Part shown: one piece after another, positions 1-8,188 of the stretch
How positions within the stretch are numbered: position 1 is the stretch's first letter
Layout: every line of letters starts with the position of its first letter
Made by a program: the position numbers and the translations under genes
Notes under the pieces: model-generated
Told to the model about the DNA's origin: nothing
Seen by the model: only the letters and a program-made list of their open reading frames with translations
The model's database searches: none
Assembly (NCBI GenBank): GCA_027575805.1
Contig: JANBPU010000453.1
Span: forward strand, 1 to 10,585
Source: Mycoemilia scoparia
Lineage: Eukaryota; Kickxellomycota; Kickxellomycetes; Kickxellales; Kickxellaceae
Reading direction: 5' to 3'
Length of the DNA stretch: 10,585 bases

Positions 1-147
1 TATTTATCCTATTTCCCCCTTCCCATGACTCCTAATAATCCTTCTAAGAATAAGAGTGAAGTGGGTTTGACCCTTACTGATAGCTCTACATTTGTGGTTG
101 GCACTGAAGCATACTTGTCCAGCAGTGGATTTGGAAAGAGAAATTGA
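1..147. other. coding-like edge fragment, strand ambiguous
   Basis: The first 147 bases are richer in GC than what follows and are open on both strands. On the plus strand, frame 1 is open from the window edge for 48 codons and ends at TGA 145-147; its last residues are YLSSSGFGKRN. On the minus strand a frame ending at TAG 9-11 reads through the same bases (for example LLDKYASVPTTNVELSV), but its upstream part runs into AT-rich, low-complexity translation and into the MITE at 247-371. So the minus-strand reading can be at most a remnant. Either this is the 3' end of a gene lying to the left, or it is a decayed repeat or retroelement fragment. I recognise no family. Flanking sequence is needed to choose. 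Confidence 0.3.
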
Positions 148-246
148 CCTATGCTTAAAGGAAGAAGAATTATCCGATGTAGTAATAAGTAAAGAATTAA
201 ATGTATATTATTAGGATTTAATAATTTGTAGATTTTCATAGGTTTA

Positions 247-371
247 CAATATGGGTAATAATTTTTGAAGGGTGGAAGTTTACTAGTAAAACTGGACATC
301 CATTTGGCTGGGATTTCCCCTATAACCTTTGGTCACCAAAATTTACCCTTCAAAGATTATTACCCATATTG
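247..371. mobile_element. MITE-like element, copy 1 (27-bp TIRs)
   Basis: This is a 125-bp element whose ends are inverted repeats: 247-273 matches the reverse complement of 345-371 at 26 of 27 positions (core AATATGGGTAATAAT, then TTTGAAGGGT). The interior holds the 12-bp palindrome TTTACTAGTAAA and the block CCATTTGGCTG. A diverged copy lies at 7183-7294 in the same orientation, which shows it is a dispersed repeat and not a chance hairpin. It has no coding capacity. It sits about 270 bp upstream of the RRP5 start codon. No clear target-site duplication is visible; a shared GATTTTC heptamer in the two flanks (231-237 and 376-382) may be coincidental. The size and structure fit a miniature inverted-repeat transposable element; the superfamily is unknown. 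Confidence 0.75.
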
Positions 372-509
372 CCTGGATTTTCCTGATTGTCGTTTAAAGG
401 AAAGATTATATCACACAAAAACTTGTTAAATTATGTCGCCGTGATTAAACCAAGTGTCATTAATCAAATCAACACAGAGCCACTTTGATCGGTTTTGTTG
501 CAAAAAAAA

Positions 510-519
510 TGAAAATTTT
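510..519 (+). promoter_or_regulatory. RRPE-like element upstream of RRP5
   Basis: TGAAAATTTT is an exact match to the yeast rRNA-processing element consensus TGAAAAWTTT, about 120 bp upstream of the RRP5 ATG. In ascomycete yeasts this motif drives co-regulation of ribosome-biogenesis genes, the class RRP5 belongs to. No partner PAC motif (GATGAG) is seen in 372-639. The surrounding DNA is AT-rich, so a chance match is possible. Confidence 0.4.
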
Positions 520-593
520 AAGTTTGTCCTAGGGAGACAAATGAAGTTGTAGCTCGTTGCTTTTCCCTTCCTTGAGATCTTTATTAAAACCCC

Positions 594-600
594 TATATAT
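594..600 (+). promoter_or_regulatory. TATA-like element of RRP5
   Basis: TATATAT follows a CCCC run and lies 40 bp upstream of the ATG at 640. The spacing would allow a very short 5' leader. Pyrimidine-rich tracts on either side (558-571 and 615-627) are typical of fungal core promoters. This is a motif match only. Confidence 0.35.
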
Positions 601-639
601 TTCAATAAACATTATTTCTTTCCTTTATTATAATACATA

Positions 640-3600
640 ATGGGAAAAGATAAAAAATCAAAAAAGGATGGCTCTAACGGGACAGGCGTGAGCAAGACAC
701 CGAAAAATGTGTCTGAAGAGAGAACCACAGCTATAAAGCCTTTCATAACCAAGACTTCAGTCAAAGAGACCCAGGACTTCCCTCGTGGTGGAGCCACTGG
801 TTTGACTCCTTTGGAATTCAGGGATATTTCTGAACAAGCCAAAAAAGAGGTTTTATTTAGTGTAAGTACAGTTATCTGCTATTATTACTCCGAACCAAAG
901 TCATCGTTGATTAATAAGAATAATGATGACGAATTTGTTGCTTTTTCTTGTTTTTTTAGGATGGAACAGAATCAAAATCAAAGAAACGGAAGATGAAGGA
1001 TGTGGCACCAAAGGCTACAAAAAAGGCCAAAAGCAAGTCAAAAAATGCTGAAAAGCCAGAAAGATCCACCGAAAATGGCGAGGATCAAATCCATATCATC
1101 ACATTTAAAAAGATGGCAAAAGATTCTTTAGTCTTTGGCCGTGTGGCCGCCATAAACGATCTTGATCTGACAATATCACTTCCTAACCACTTGGTCGGAT
1201 TTGTACCCATCACCGCCATATCCAAGGAGTTTAGCGAGATAGTTGCCAAAGAAGCGGAAGAGGATAGCGATGACGAAGATGCTATGAGTACTGAGGAGGA
1301 TGAGGACAGGCTAGACTTGAAAAAGTACTTCTATATTGGACAATTCGTTAAATGTGTTATTACTGACGTAGAAGAGGAGTCCTCAAAGAAGAGAAAGAAA
1401 AAGATTTTACTCAGCCTTGTACCAGAATCGATCAATGAGCGCTTGCTTTCCAGCGATCTCAGCGTGGGCATGGTTATGTCCGTCAGCGTCAAAAGCATTG
1501 AGGATCATGGCTATGTTCTTTCAACTGGCATAGAAAATGTTGTGAGCGGATTCTTGCCGCACAAAGAGGCCAAGGCCTACTTGGATTCGCACTTCCCTGG
1601 ATCTAAGCAGCTGAGAGTTGGCCAAGTTTTGGAAGTCAACATCACTAGTGTTTCCGAAGATAAACGCACAATCAAAACATCTGCTAACCCAGCATATGTC
1701 CAAAAGGCTATGCTCAAGGATCCACTATCCTCGATTGGCTCCCTTCAACCAGGGCAGCTTATCGAGTCTACTATCACGGGCGTTTATGATACTGGGCTTA
1801 CAATACGTATTTTGTCATTTTTCAGCGGCTCTATTGAGATCCTCCACCTCCAAGACCAAGGGCTATCTGGCCTGAGCGACATCCAAAAGGTTTATAAAGA
1901 AGGGCAAAAGATCACTGTGCGCATTCTCTATGTGTCTCTAACAACTGCTGCCAAAATCATAACTGCCACTTGTGTACCACATATCATAGCCCTCGAAGCT
2001 CAGCATCTGGTTGCAGAGTTCGAGAACGAGGGAAATGGTAGAGTCAATGGCTGGCCAATTCCTTATGGCGCACAAATCAGCGATGCAGTAGTAAAGAGAG
2101 TTGACCCAAAGGTTGGACTTGTTTTACAAGTCCCTAAAGCCAAATCGTTATTTGCTGCTGTTCACATATCCCGTGTTTCCGACAAGAAAGATATTTCTAT
2201 ATCTGCAAGCTCTGGAAGGTACAAGCTTGGATCGACACACAAATGCCGAGTGGTCGGCTATGACGCTCTGGATGGCGTGATCCAAGCAACAATGCAGAAA
2301 TCAGTGGTTGAAGAGCAATACCTCAAGGCCGACGACTTGACTGTCGGTGAGGTTATAACTGGCACTGTCGAAAGGGTCTTGGAGTCTGGCATGATTGTCA
2401 AAATATCCGGACACATTAAGGGCTTTGTCCCTAAAGAGCATCTTTCCGATGTCAAGCTCTCCGATCCAACCAAAAAGTTCAAAGAAAACAACAGTGTCAA
2501 GTGCCGTGTTTGGTCCATTCGCCCAGAAGACAACAAAGTCCTATTGACTTGCAAGCGCACTATTGTGAACTCATCATTGCCCATCATTAGTGGCTATTCG
2601 GAGGAAGATGGTGCTATAGTTGGTGAATGTGGTATGGGCGTTGTTTCGAATTTTGTCAAAGGTGGCGTATTGATTACCATGTTCCAAAACAAGAAAGCTT
2701 TTGTGCCTATGGGCGAAATCAGTGATGCATATGTGAGCGATCCTCGGGAAGTACTCAAGGAATCACAGGCTGTGAAGTTCCGTGTTTTGTCTGTTGATGG
2801 CGATTCTGACCGCATGCGTGTTAGTCTACGACTTTCAAGCGTCAGATCCGGCGATACTGCAAACGAGGCCAAGCCAAAGCCAGTATCGTTCAGCCAAGAT
2901 GCTGACCAGCTACAGGTTGGCCAAGTTGTTAGTGGAACAGTTGTAAAAGTATCGAATCAAAGAATCGTAGTTTCTCTTGAACCATCCAATGTTCAAGGCA
3001 TCCTAGATATACCCCACTTGTCCGATCATGCTGAGTCGTTGCCTGAAAAGATTTTGGAAAAGTTGTCTGTAGGCCATAAGTTTGAAAAGCTCGTAATCAT
3101 TAGAAAGATCGAAAGCTTTTCGGGAGTCGCAGTGAGTGCCAAGCCTGCCCTTATCAAGGCTGCTATTGCCAAGAAAATCCCATCAGAACTTAGCCAAGCC
3201 GAGCCAGGCAAGACTTTTGTCGGATACGTCCACAATGTTTCAACATTCGGCGTGTTTGTTAACTTCTTGGGCGGTCTGGTTGGTATGGCTCCAATCAGCG
3301 CACTATCCGAACACTATGTGTCCTCTCCTGACGAACTTTTCCAAAAGGACCAGACAGTAGTTGCATTTGTAACTAAAGTCGACAAGGAGAGCGGCCGCAT
3401 AGAGCTTTCGTTGAAGACATCCCTGGCCAGTGTTGGCGACACTGGGTGCCTGAATGACGAGGATTTTATCACTGAGTACTTTTCGCCTGCTGCCATATCT
3501 GCAGATTCTGATGACAAGTCAAATGAAAGCGCTAGTATTATTTCACGAGTTGGTCATCATGATAACATTGTTATCAAGAACAGAATGCCCTATGGATGGA

Positions 3601-6600
3601 TGGCCGAGCCAGCAACAGGAGACAAGAGTGTGTTTGCCTGGCCAGAGAAGACTACTGGATTCATCACTCTCGAACAAACGAAAGGATTTGATAAAGATAG
3701 TGATGCTGCTTCGCAATCCAATGCATTGGCATGCATTCTTGATATCGACGCTGAAAAGAACATCATTGATTATTCTATTCGCCCAGAGCTTGTTTCCGCC
3801 CGCAAGAATGCTCTCCTAAATGGAAAGAATCAAAAGAAGAGAAAGAAGGGCCAAGAGAAGGCTGCAAAGCATAACCAAAACATCATTGATCTTTGCAAAA
3901 AGAAGTCAACCGTTGAAGCCACAATTGAGCTTGTCAAACAGGATTATATGGTGCTCTCAATTCCAAGCTGTGGTCATGCCATTGGCTTTGCTTCAACTAA
4001 ATCATACAACTTGAGATCTAAGCCATTTATTAGATACAAGGTTGGTCAAACGTTGAGAGGCCAGATTGCATATGTCCCTAATTCTATAGACGAAAAGAAC
4101 ACCAATGATAAGATTGGTCGCCTGCTCATGGTTATTAAATCCTCAGACAACACTCTAAAGGAAGCAATTCTATCCGGAAAGCGAGCAGCTAATAACCCTG
4201 TTGATCCCTCTATTCAGTTCTTTGAGGATTATCAACCTGGAATTATTACCAAGGCACGTATCAAGAGCATCAAGGGAGCACAAGCAAATCTTGATCTTGC
4301 TGACAACATCAAGGGCCGTTTGCACATCAGCGAAATAGTTGACTCAATCAAGGACTTCTCCAGCAGTAGTGATCCTATCCTTGAACCATTCAAGACTTTG
4401 GGATTGAAGGCTGGTTCAGAAATAACTGTCAAAGTTATTGGCTGGCATGATGCAAAGACACATAGATTCTTGCCTATTACTCACAGAGTATCCCCCAACA
4501 AGGCTGTCATCAACGTTTCGATCCAGCCTTCCGAACTTAAAGAACCTGGTAAGGTTGTCAATGAAACTAGACGCTCGATAAAAGCTGGTGATTTGAAAGA
4601 AGGTCAAATAATGACCGGCTTTGTCAGCTCAGCTAACGAAAAGGAGGGAGTTTGGGTATACCTTACCTCATTCCTTCGAGGCAGAATCATGCCATTCAAG
4701 ATTTCACGAAGCTATCAGATATTGAGTAAAATCGGAAAGCACTTTCCTATTGGTGCAACTGTTGAAGTTAAGGTTGAAAGTGTTAATCCTGAGAAGGGAT
4801 CTGTAGATCTTCTCTTGGTCGACAAGACTCGGTATCCGGAGCCTATTCTTTCCATTGAACAGCTTGTTGAAGGCGAAACAGTATTCGGAAAAGTTATATC
4901 TGCTGATAAGAATAAGACAGTATTGATGGTTCAAGTGGGTCAGGAAGTTAAGTCTGTAAAGAATGATGATAATGAAGATGATGGACTTTTCAATGGTCCC
5001 AAGTATATTCGTGGCAGAGTTGCTCTGACTGATATTGCTGATGAGTACAAGAGTAGCCCGCTAGATGGATTCAAGGCGCACCAGCTTGTTGCCGTCAATG
5101 TTGCCCATGTAAACAAAGAACAAGGACACATTGACCTTTCACTCCGCCCATCTTTGACCAAACTCGTAGATTATTTACCTAGAGTCGTCGATCCTAACTT
5201 CAAACATTCGTCTGAACTCTCCGTTGACCAAGTCGTTCGTGGCTATATAAAGTCAGTGTCTACCAAGGGCTGCTTTGTTCAGCTTAGTCGCTACCTTACT
5301 GCCCGAATCAAAATCAGCGAGCTCTCTGATGACTTTATCCGCGATATCAATTCAGTATTTAAGCCAGGACAACTTGTAACAGCAAAGGTCATTAATGTTG
5401 ACAAGGAGCGTGATCAGGTCGAACTCTCAATGAAGAAGTCTGTATTAGGCGAAGTTGTTGATGGAAAGAAGTTGAAGCGTATCGATGAAATATTGGTTGG
5501 GGAAACCTTCAAAGGGACAGTTTCTCGGACTGAAAACTATGGTGTTCTGATCAAGCTTGACGATTCCTATGTCACTGGTTTGTGTCCTGTATCTGAAATT
5601 GCTGATGACGAAGAGCAGGTAGATCCTCACAAGATTTATGAAAAGGGTGACCGTGTTATGGTGAAAGTTTTGGAAGTTGACACTGAAAAGAAGAGAGCCA
5701 AACTTGGCCTCAAGACAAGTTACTTTACTCCAGATGAGCTTGATGAAGATAGTGACCAGGAGTCCGATCAGTCTGAAGAGGATAATGAGGCTGAAGCTTC
5801 TGAATCCAGCGATAACAGTGATGATGATGATGATGAAGAGGAGGAGAGTAGTGACTCTGAAGAAGCCACAAAGCCTGCCAAGATCAATCCACACAAAAAG
5901 ATCAAGCTTTCTGCCCTTCCTGTTGATTCTGGTTTCCAGTGGGATGACGATTCTGACGATGAATTGATGGCTGTCAATGATGACCAAAGCGAAAGCGATA
6001 GCTCTAGTGGCGAGGATGAGAAAGAAAATGCCGAAAAGAAGAAGTCCAAGAAAAAGAAATCCAAGAATGAGCCAACTAAGGATGTCACGGCAGAGGTCCT
6101 CGAAGAGGCACCAAAGTCTGCTGCCGATTTTGAGAGATTGTTGGTTGGATCACCAAACTCATCATACCTATGGATCAATTATATGGCATTCTATCTTCAG
6201 TTGTCTGAGGTTGACCATGCTCGCAGCATCGCTAGACGCGCGCTAAAGACCATATCTTTCCGTGAAGAGCAAGAAAAGCTGAATGTTTGGGTAGCACTTC
6301 TCAATCTTGAACACCGGTTTGGCTCACAGGATTCACTTAACGAAGTTTTCAAGGAGTCAACAGAGTATATGGATGCCAAGCAAATGTATGTAAAGCTTGC
6401 CAAGATTTACGAAAGAAGTCAGAAATTCAAGGAGGCAGAGGATACTTACAAGACACTTATACGCAAGTTTGGTGAATCAAGCGATGTTTGGATACAATTT
6501 GGCTTGTATTATCTGAAGAGAAGCACTTCCAGCACTGGTGTAAAAGCCCGTGAGCTTCTACAGAGAGCGCTTAAATCACTTCCAAAGCATGAACATGTTA

Positions 6601-6968
6601 AGACCATTACACAGTTTGCCCAAATGGAATTCCAGTATGGCGAACCAGAGCGCGGGCGCACGATATTTGAAGGCGTTTTGAGCTCCTATCCCAAGCGAAA
6701 CGACATCTGGCTCATCTATATCAACATGGAAATCAACTTGGTAACTAAACAATCCGAAGGTGTCTCAGCAGATTCCAAAAAACCTAGGGGTGATGGCCTG
6801 GCCACTGCTCGCAATCTTTTCCAGAGAGTGACGGCAATGAAACTGTCTTCAAAGAAGATCAAATCCCTTTTCAAGCAGTGGCTCCAGTTTGAAAAGAAGC
6901 ATGGAAGTGAAGAAGATATTGAAGAAGTCAAATCAAGAGCTCTGGAGTATGTTCAATCCCAGCAATAA
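640..6968 (+). CDS. RRP5: rRNA biogenesis protein RRP5 (S1 repeats plus HAT domain), two exons
   Basis: This is the CDS join(640..861, 960..6968), 2076 residues. RRP5 (human PDCD11) is a nucleolar RNA-binding assembly factor needed for both 18S and 5.8S/25S pre-rRNA processing. Exon 1 gives a lysine-rich start and the conserved tail LTPLEF...AKKEVLF. About 15 S1-like OB-fold repeats follow, at roughly residues 128-228, 242-322, 333-421, 438-525, 529-611, 620-701, 722-806, 815-895, 933-1020, 1053-1138, 1161-1251, 1281-1361, 1371-1472, 1493-1568 and 1582-1663. The clearest have GxV...G.(F/V)V...G..P.SE(I/L)S, for example at 529, 815, 1493 and 1582. Acidic/serine linkers lie at about 1667-1711 (with a GAT-repeat Asp run) and 1735-1778 (ending in a Lys run). 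The C-terminal HAT/TPR helices span about 1792-2075 (FERLL...LWINYMAFYL, HARSIARRAL). The ATG has A at -3 and G at +4. The protein is longer than yeast Rrp5 (1729) and human PDCD11 (1871). The family call is secure; the repeat count is an estimate by eye. Confidence 0.95.
862..959 (+). other. spliceosomal intron of RRP5 (98 nt, phase 0)
   Basis: The donor GTAAGT is at 862-867. A pyrimidine tract (CTTTTTCTTGTTTTTTT) ends in the acceptor AG at 958-959. Splicing joins Ser74 (AGT, 859-861) to Asp75 (GAT, 960-962) without changing frame. It links the exon-1 frame to the long downstream frame 11 codons before the first ATG at 993. Without splicing, the exon-1 frame runs out of register and stops at 994-996. 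Branch-point candidates are TTGAT (907-911) and TTAAT (911-915), about 45-50 nt before the acceptor. The joined sequence restores the family's VLF-then-lysine-rich N-terminus. Confidence 0.9.
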
Positions 6969-7182
6969 AACTTCCCACAACTAGTTCATATTTTTTAATT
7001 ATTACAAAATGACTTACCCTATGAGATCAAACTTGGTTGTTACTATTTTATAAATCGAATAAACACACCTAAATGATTTTATTTCATTAATAACCAGTGA
7101 TAACAATCACTTGTACATAAGGTCAAATTTCACTTGTGACCAGCCATAAAATGGTAGCGTAAGAGTCTTTACATGTGTGTTT
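6969..7182 (+). other. RRP5 3' untranslated region and downstream spacer
   Basis: This AT-rich stretch after the RRP5 stop shows no open frame of note. It holds the polyadenylation signal at 7058-7063 and runs up to the second MITE copy. Confidence 0.5.
7058..7063 (+). terminator. polyadenylation signal, RRP5
   Basis: AATAAA lies 90 bp past the RRP5 stop codon. Another AATAAA overlaps the stop itself (6964-6969) and is probably incidental. Confidence 0.45.
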
Positions 7183-7294
7183 ATTTTTGAAAGGGAAATG
7201 TTAACTAGTAAAACTGCGGTTACCCATTTGGCTGTGGTTGCCCTTTTAATCGTTGGCCACCAAAAAGTACCCTTCAAAAATTATTACTGATATA
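7183..7294. mobile_element. MITE-like element, copy 2 (decayed)
   Basis: This is a diverged relative of the element at 247-371, in the same orientation. Shared blocks in order are ATTTTTGAA(A)GGG, ACTAGTAAAACTG, CCATTTGGCTG, a CCC/TTTAA block, CACCAAAA, TACCCTTCAAA and ATTATTAC. The right terminal repeat is well kept (reverse complement AGTAATAATTTTTGAAGGGT), while the left end has lost the outer GGGTAATA part. It lies in the intergenic space between the convergent RRP5 and the small secreted protein gene, between their predicted poly(A) signals. Confidence 0.65.
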
Positions 7295-7318
7295 TTTTAA
7301 GAGCCCTATTGATGATAA

Positions 7319-7332
7319 GCCTTTATAAAGGC
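7319..7332. repeat. 14-bp perfect palindrome between convergent genes
   Basis: GCCTTTATAAAGGC is self-complementary and could extrude as a small hairpin. It lies just past the MITE copy and before the minus-strand poly(A) signal. No function is evident. Confidence 0.4.
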
Positions 7333-7391
7333 CAAATATTCTGTGTTAGCAATTTGATAACTGATAAAATTATTATTTGTCGATTTAGGAT

Positions 7392-7397
7392 TTTATT
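7392..7397 (-). terminator. polyadenylation signal, small secreted protein gene
   Basis: TTTATT on the plus strand is AATAAA on the minus strand, about 100 bp past the stop codon of the 7495-8061 gene. The position is normal for a fungal 3' untranslated region. Confidence 0.45.
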
Positions 7398-7494
7398 GAA
7401 AATCTTAAAAGGCCCCTCGAAAAGAATAATGATGATAATAAGATAGGCTGCTCAAAAACTATTTAGCGTACTATAAACTAAAAAGTCTACCACT

Positions 7495-8061
7495 TTAAAC
7501 GTTGATGAACATGCGGAGGACTCTCTTTAGAGTTTTGACGATCTTGCTAAGGGGGCTTTGTCCAGCAGCATGAGTAGGGTTAAAGATGCCCTTGACGGTC
7601 TTGATGGGGTGCAAAACCTTGCTGATGATTCCTCTCTTGTGCTTGAAGCCAAGTGCGTGTTTAAGGGTTTCGATGACCTTGCGGATAATTTCAGTAAGTG
7701 CACCCTTGTGAACTGGCCCGAGGTTGAAGGGAATTCCAGGTGCAGCAACACCACGAGTAATCATCTCCTGCTCCCACTGATCAGCAAGATACTCTCCAAT
7801 AAATTGGATGTCTTCATCAGTGAATTCTCCAGCAGCTTCAGCCTCCTGGAACATGTTTTCAAGCTGAACTTCTCTTTCAATAGCAGCCTGCATGCTCATC
7901 TTATGACCAGTGCTGGAAACTTGGTTGTAGTCGGCAGGTGCAGCGTTCTTGACCATATCTGCCTTATCGGCATTCATCTGAACTTCTCCAGGAGTTGCCG
8001 AAGCAAAGATGGCAGGTACAGCGGACAAAGCCAAACCAATAAAAGTAAGAATACGAACCAT
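7495..8061 (-). CDS. small secreted protein with cationic amphipathic C-terminus; putative Kex2-processed peptide precursor
   Basis: This is 188 residues in one exon; I recognise no named family. A signal peptide is clear: Met-Val-Arg, a hydrophobic core to about residue 19, and the AxA-type site ASA (20-22). Residues 23-100 are acidic (about 17 Asp/Glu to 4 Lys/Arg). Residues 101-118 are a Gly/Pro-rich hinge. Residues 119-188 are strongly basic, with only two Glu. A dibasic KHKR ends at residue 143, a Kex2-type site. The 45 residues after it have no acidic residue and eight Lys/Arg. A second KR is at 179-180. Three amphipathic helix-like units start near 125, 145 and 171. There is no cysteine. 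Twelve of 14 Lys codons are AAG, which hints at high expression. The start has A at -3 and G at +4. Signal, acidic pro-region, KR and basic helix resemble precursors of antimicrobial or cytolytic peptides. That role is inference; a secreted structural or signalling protein is possible. Confidence 0.85.
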   Translation of the reverse strand: MVRILTFIGLALSAVPAIFASATPGEVQMNADKADMVKNAAPADYNQVSSTGHKMSMQAAIEREVQLENMFQEAEAAGEFTDEDIQFIGEYLADQWEQEMITRGVAAPGIPFNLGPVHKGALTEIIRKVIETLKHALGFKHKRGIISKVLHPIKTVKGIFNPTHAAGQSPLSKIVKTLKRVLRMFINV

Positions 8062-8180
8062 GATGATGATTTATAATGTTAAATGAATGTTTCAATGAGC
8101 TTTTTGGTTAATATCAAGAGCTTGAATAGACAAGAATAAACGATTGATGTTTTGAAATTTCAACTCTGAATGATTGGATC

Positions 8181-8188
8181 TTTAAATA
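8181..8188 (-). promoter_or_regulatory. TATA-like element of the small secreted protein gene
   Basis: On the minus strand this reads TATTTAAA, about 120 bp upstream of the ATG. The leader between them is AT-rich and has no ATG upstream of the chosen start; the start is preceded by ATC triplets (8062-8070). Confidence 0.35.

Noticed and set aside
5445..5987. 180-codon minus-strand open frame
   Set aside because: It is antisense to RRP5 S1 and acidic-linker coding sequence; its hydrophobic Ile/Val runs are just the complement of Asp/Asn codons.
7308..7364. Possible C/D box snoRNA (TTGATGA then CTGA about 50 nt later)
   Set aside because: The C box has T in place of the purine, and there is no terminal stem bringing the boxes together. 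This is chance in AT-rich DNA.
7558..8076. 172-codon plus-strand open frame
   Set aside because: It lies fully antisense to the small secreted protein gene; only the minus strand gives a signal peptide, charge pattern and biased codons. It is a shadow frame.
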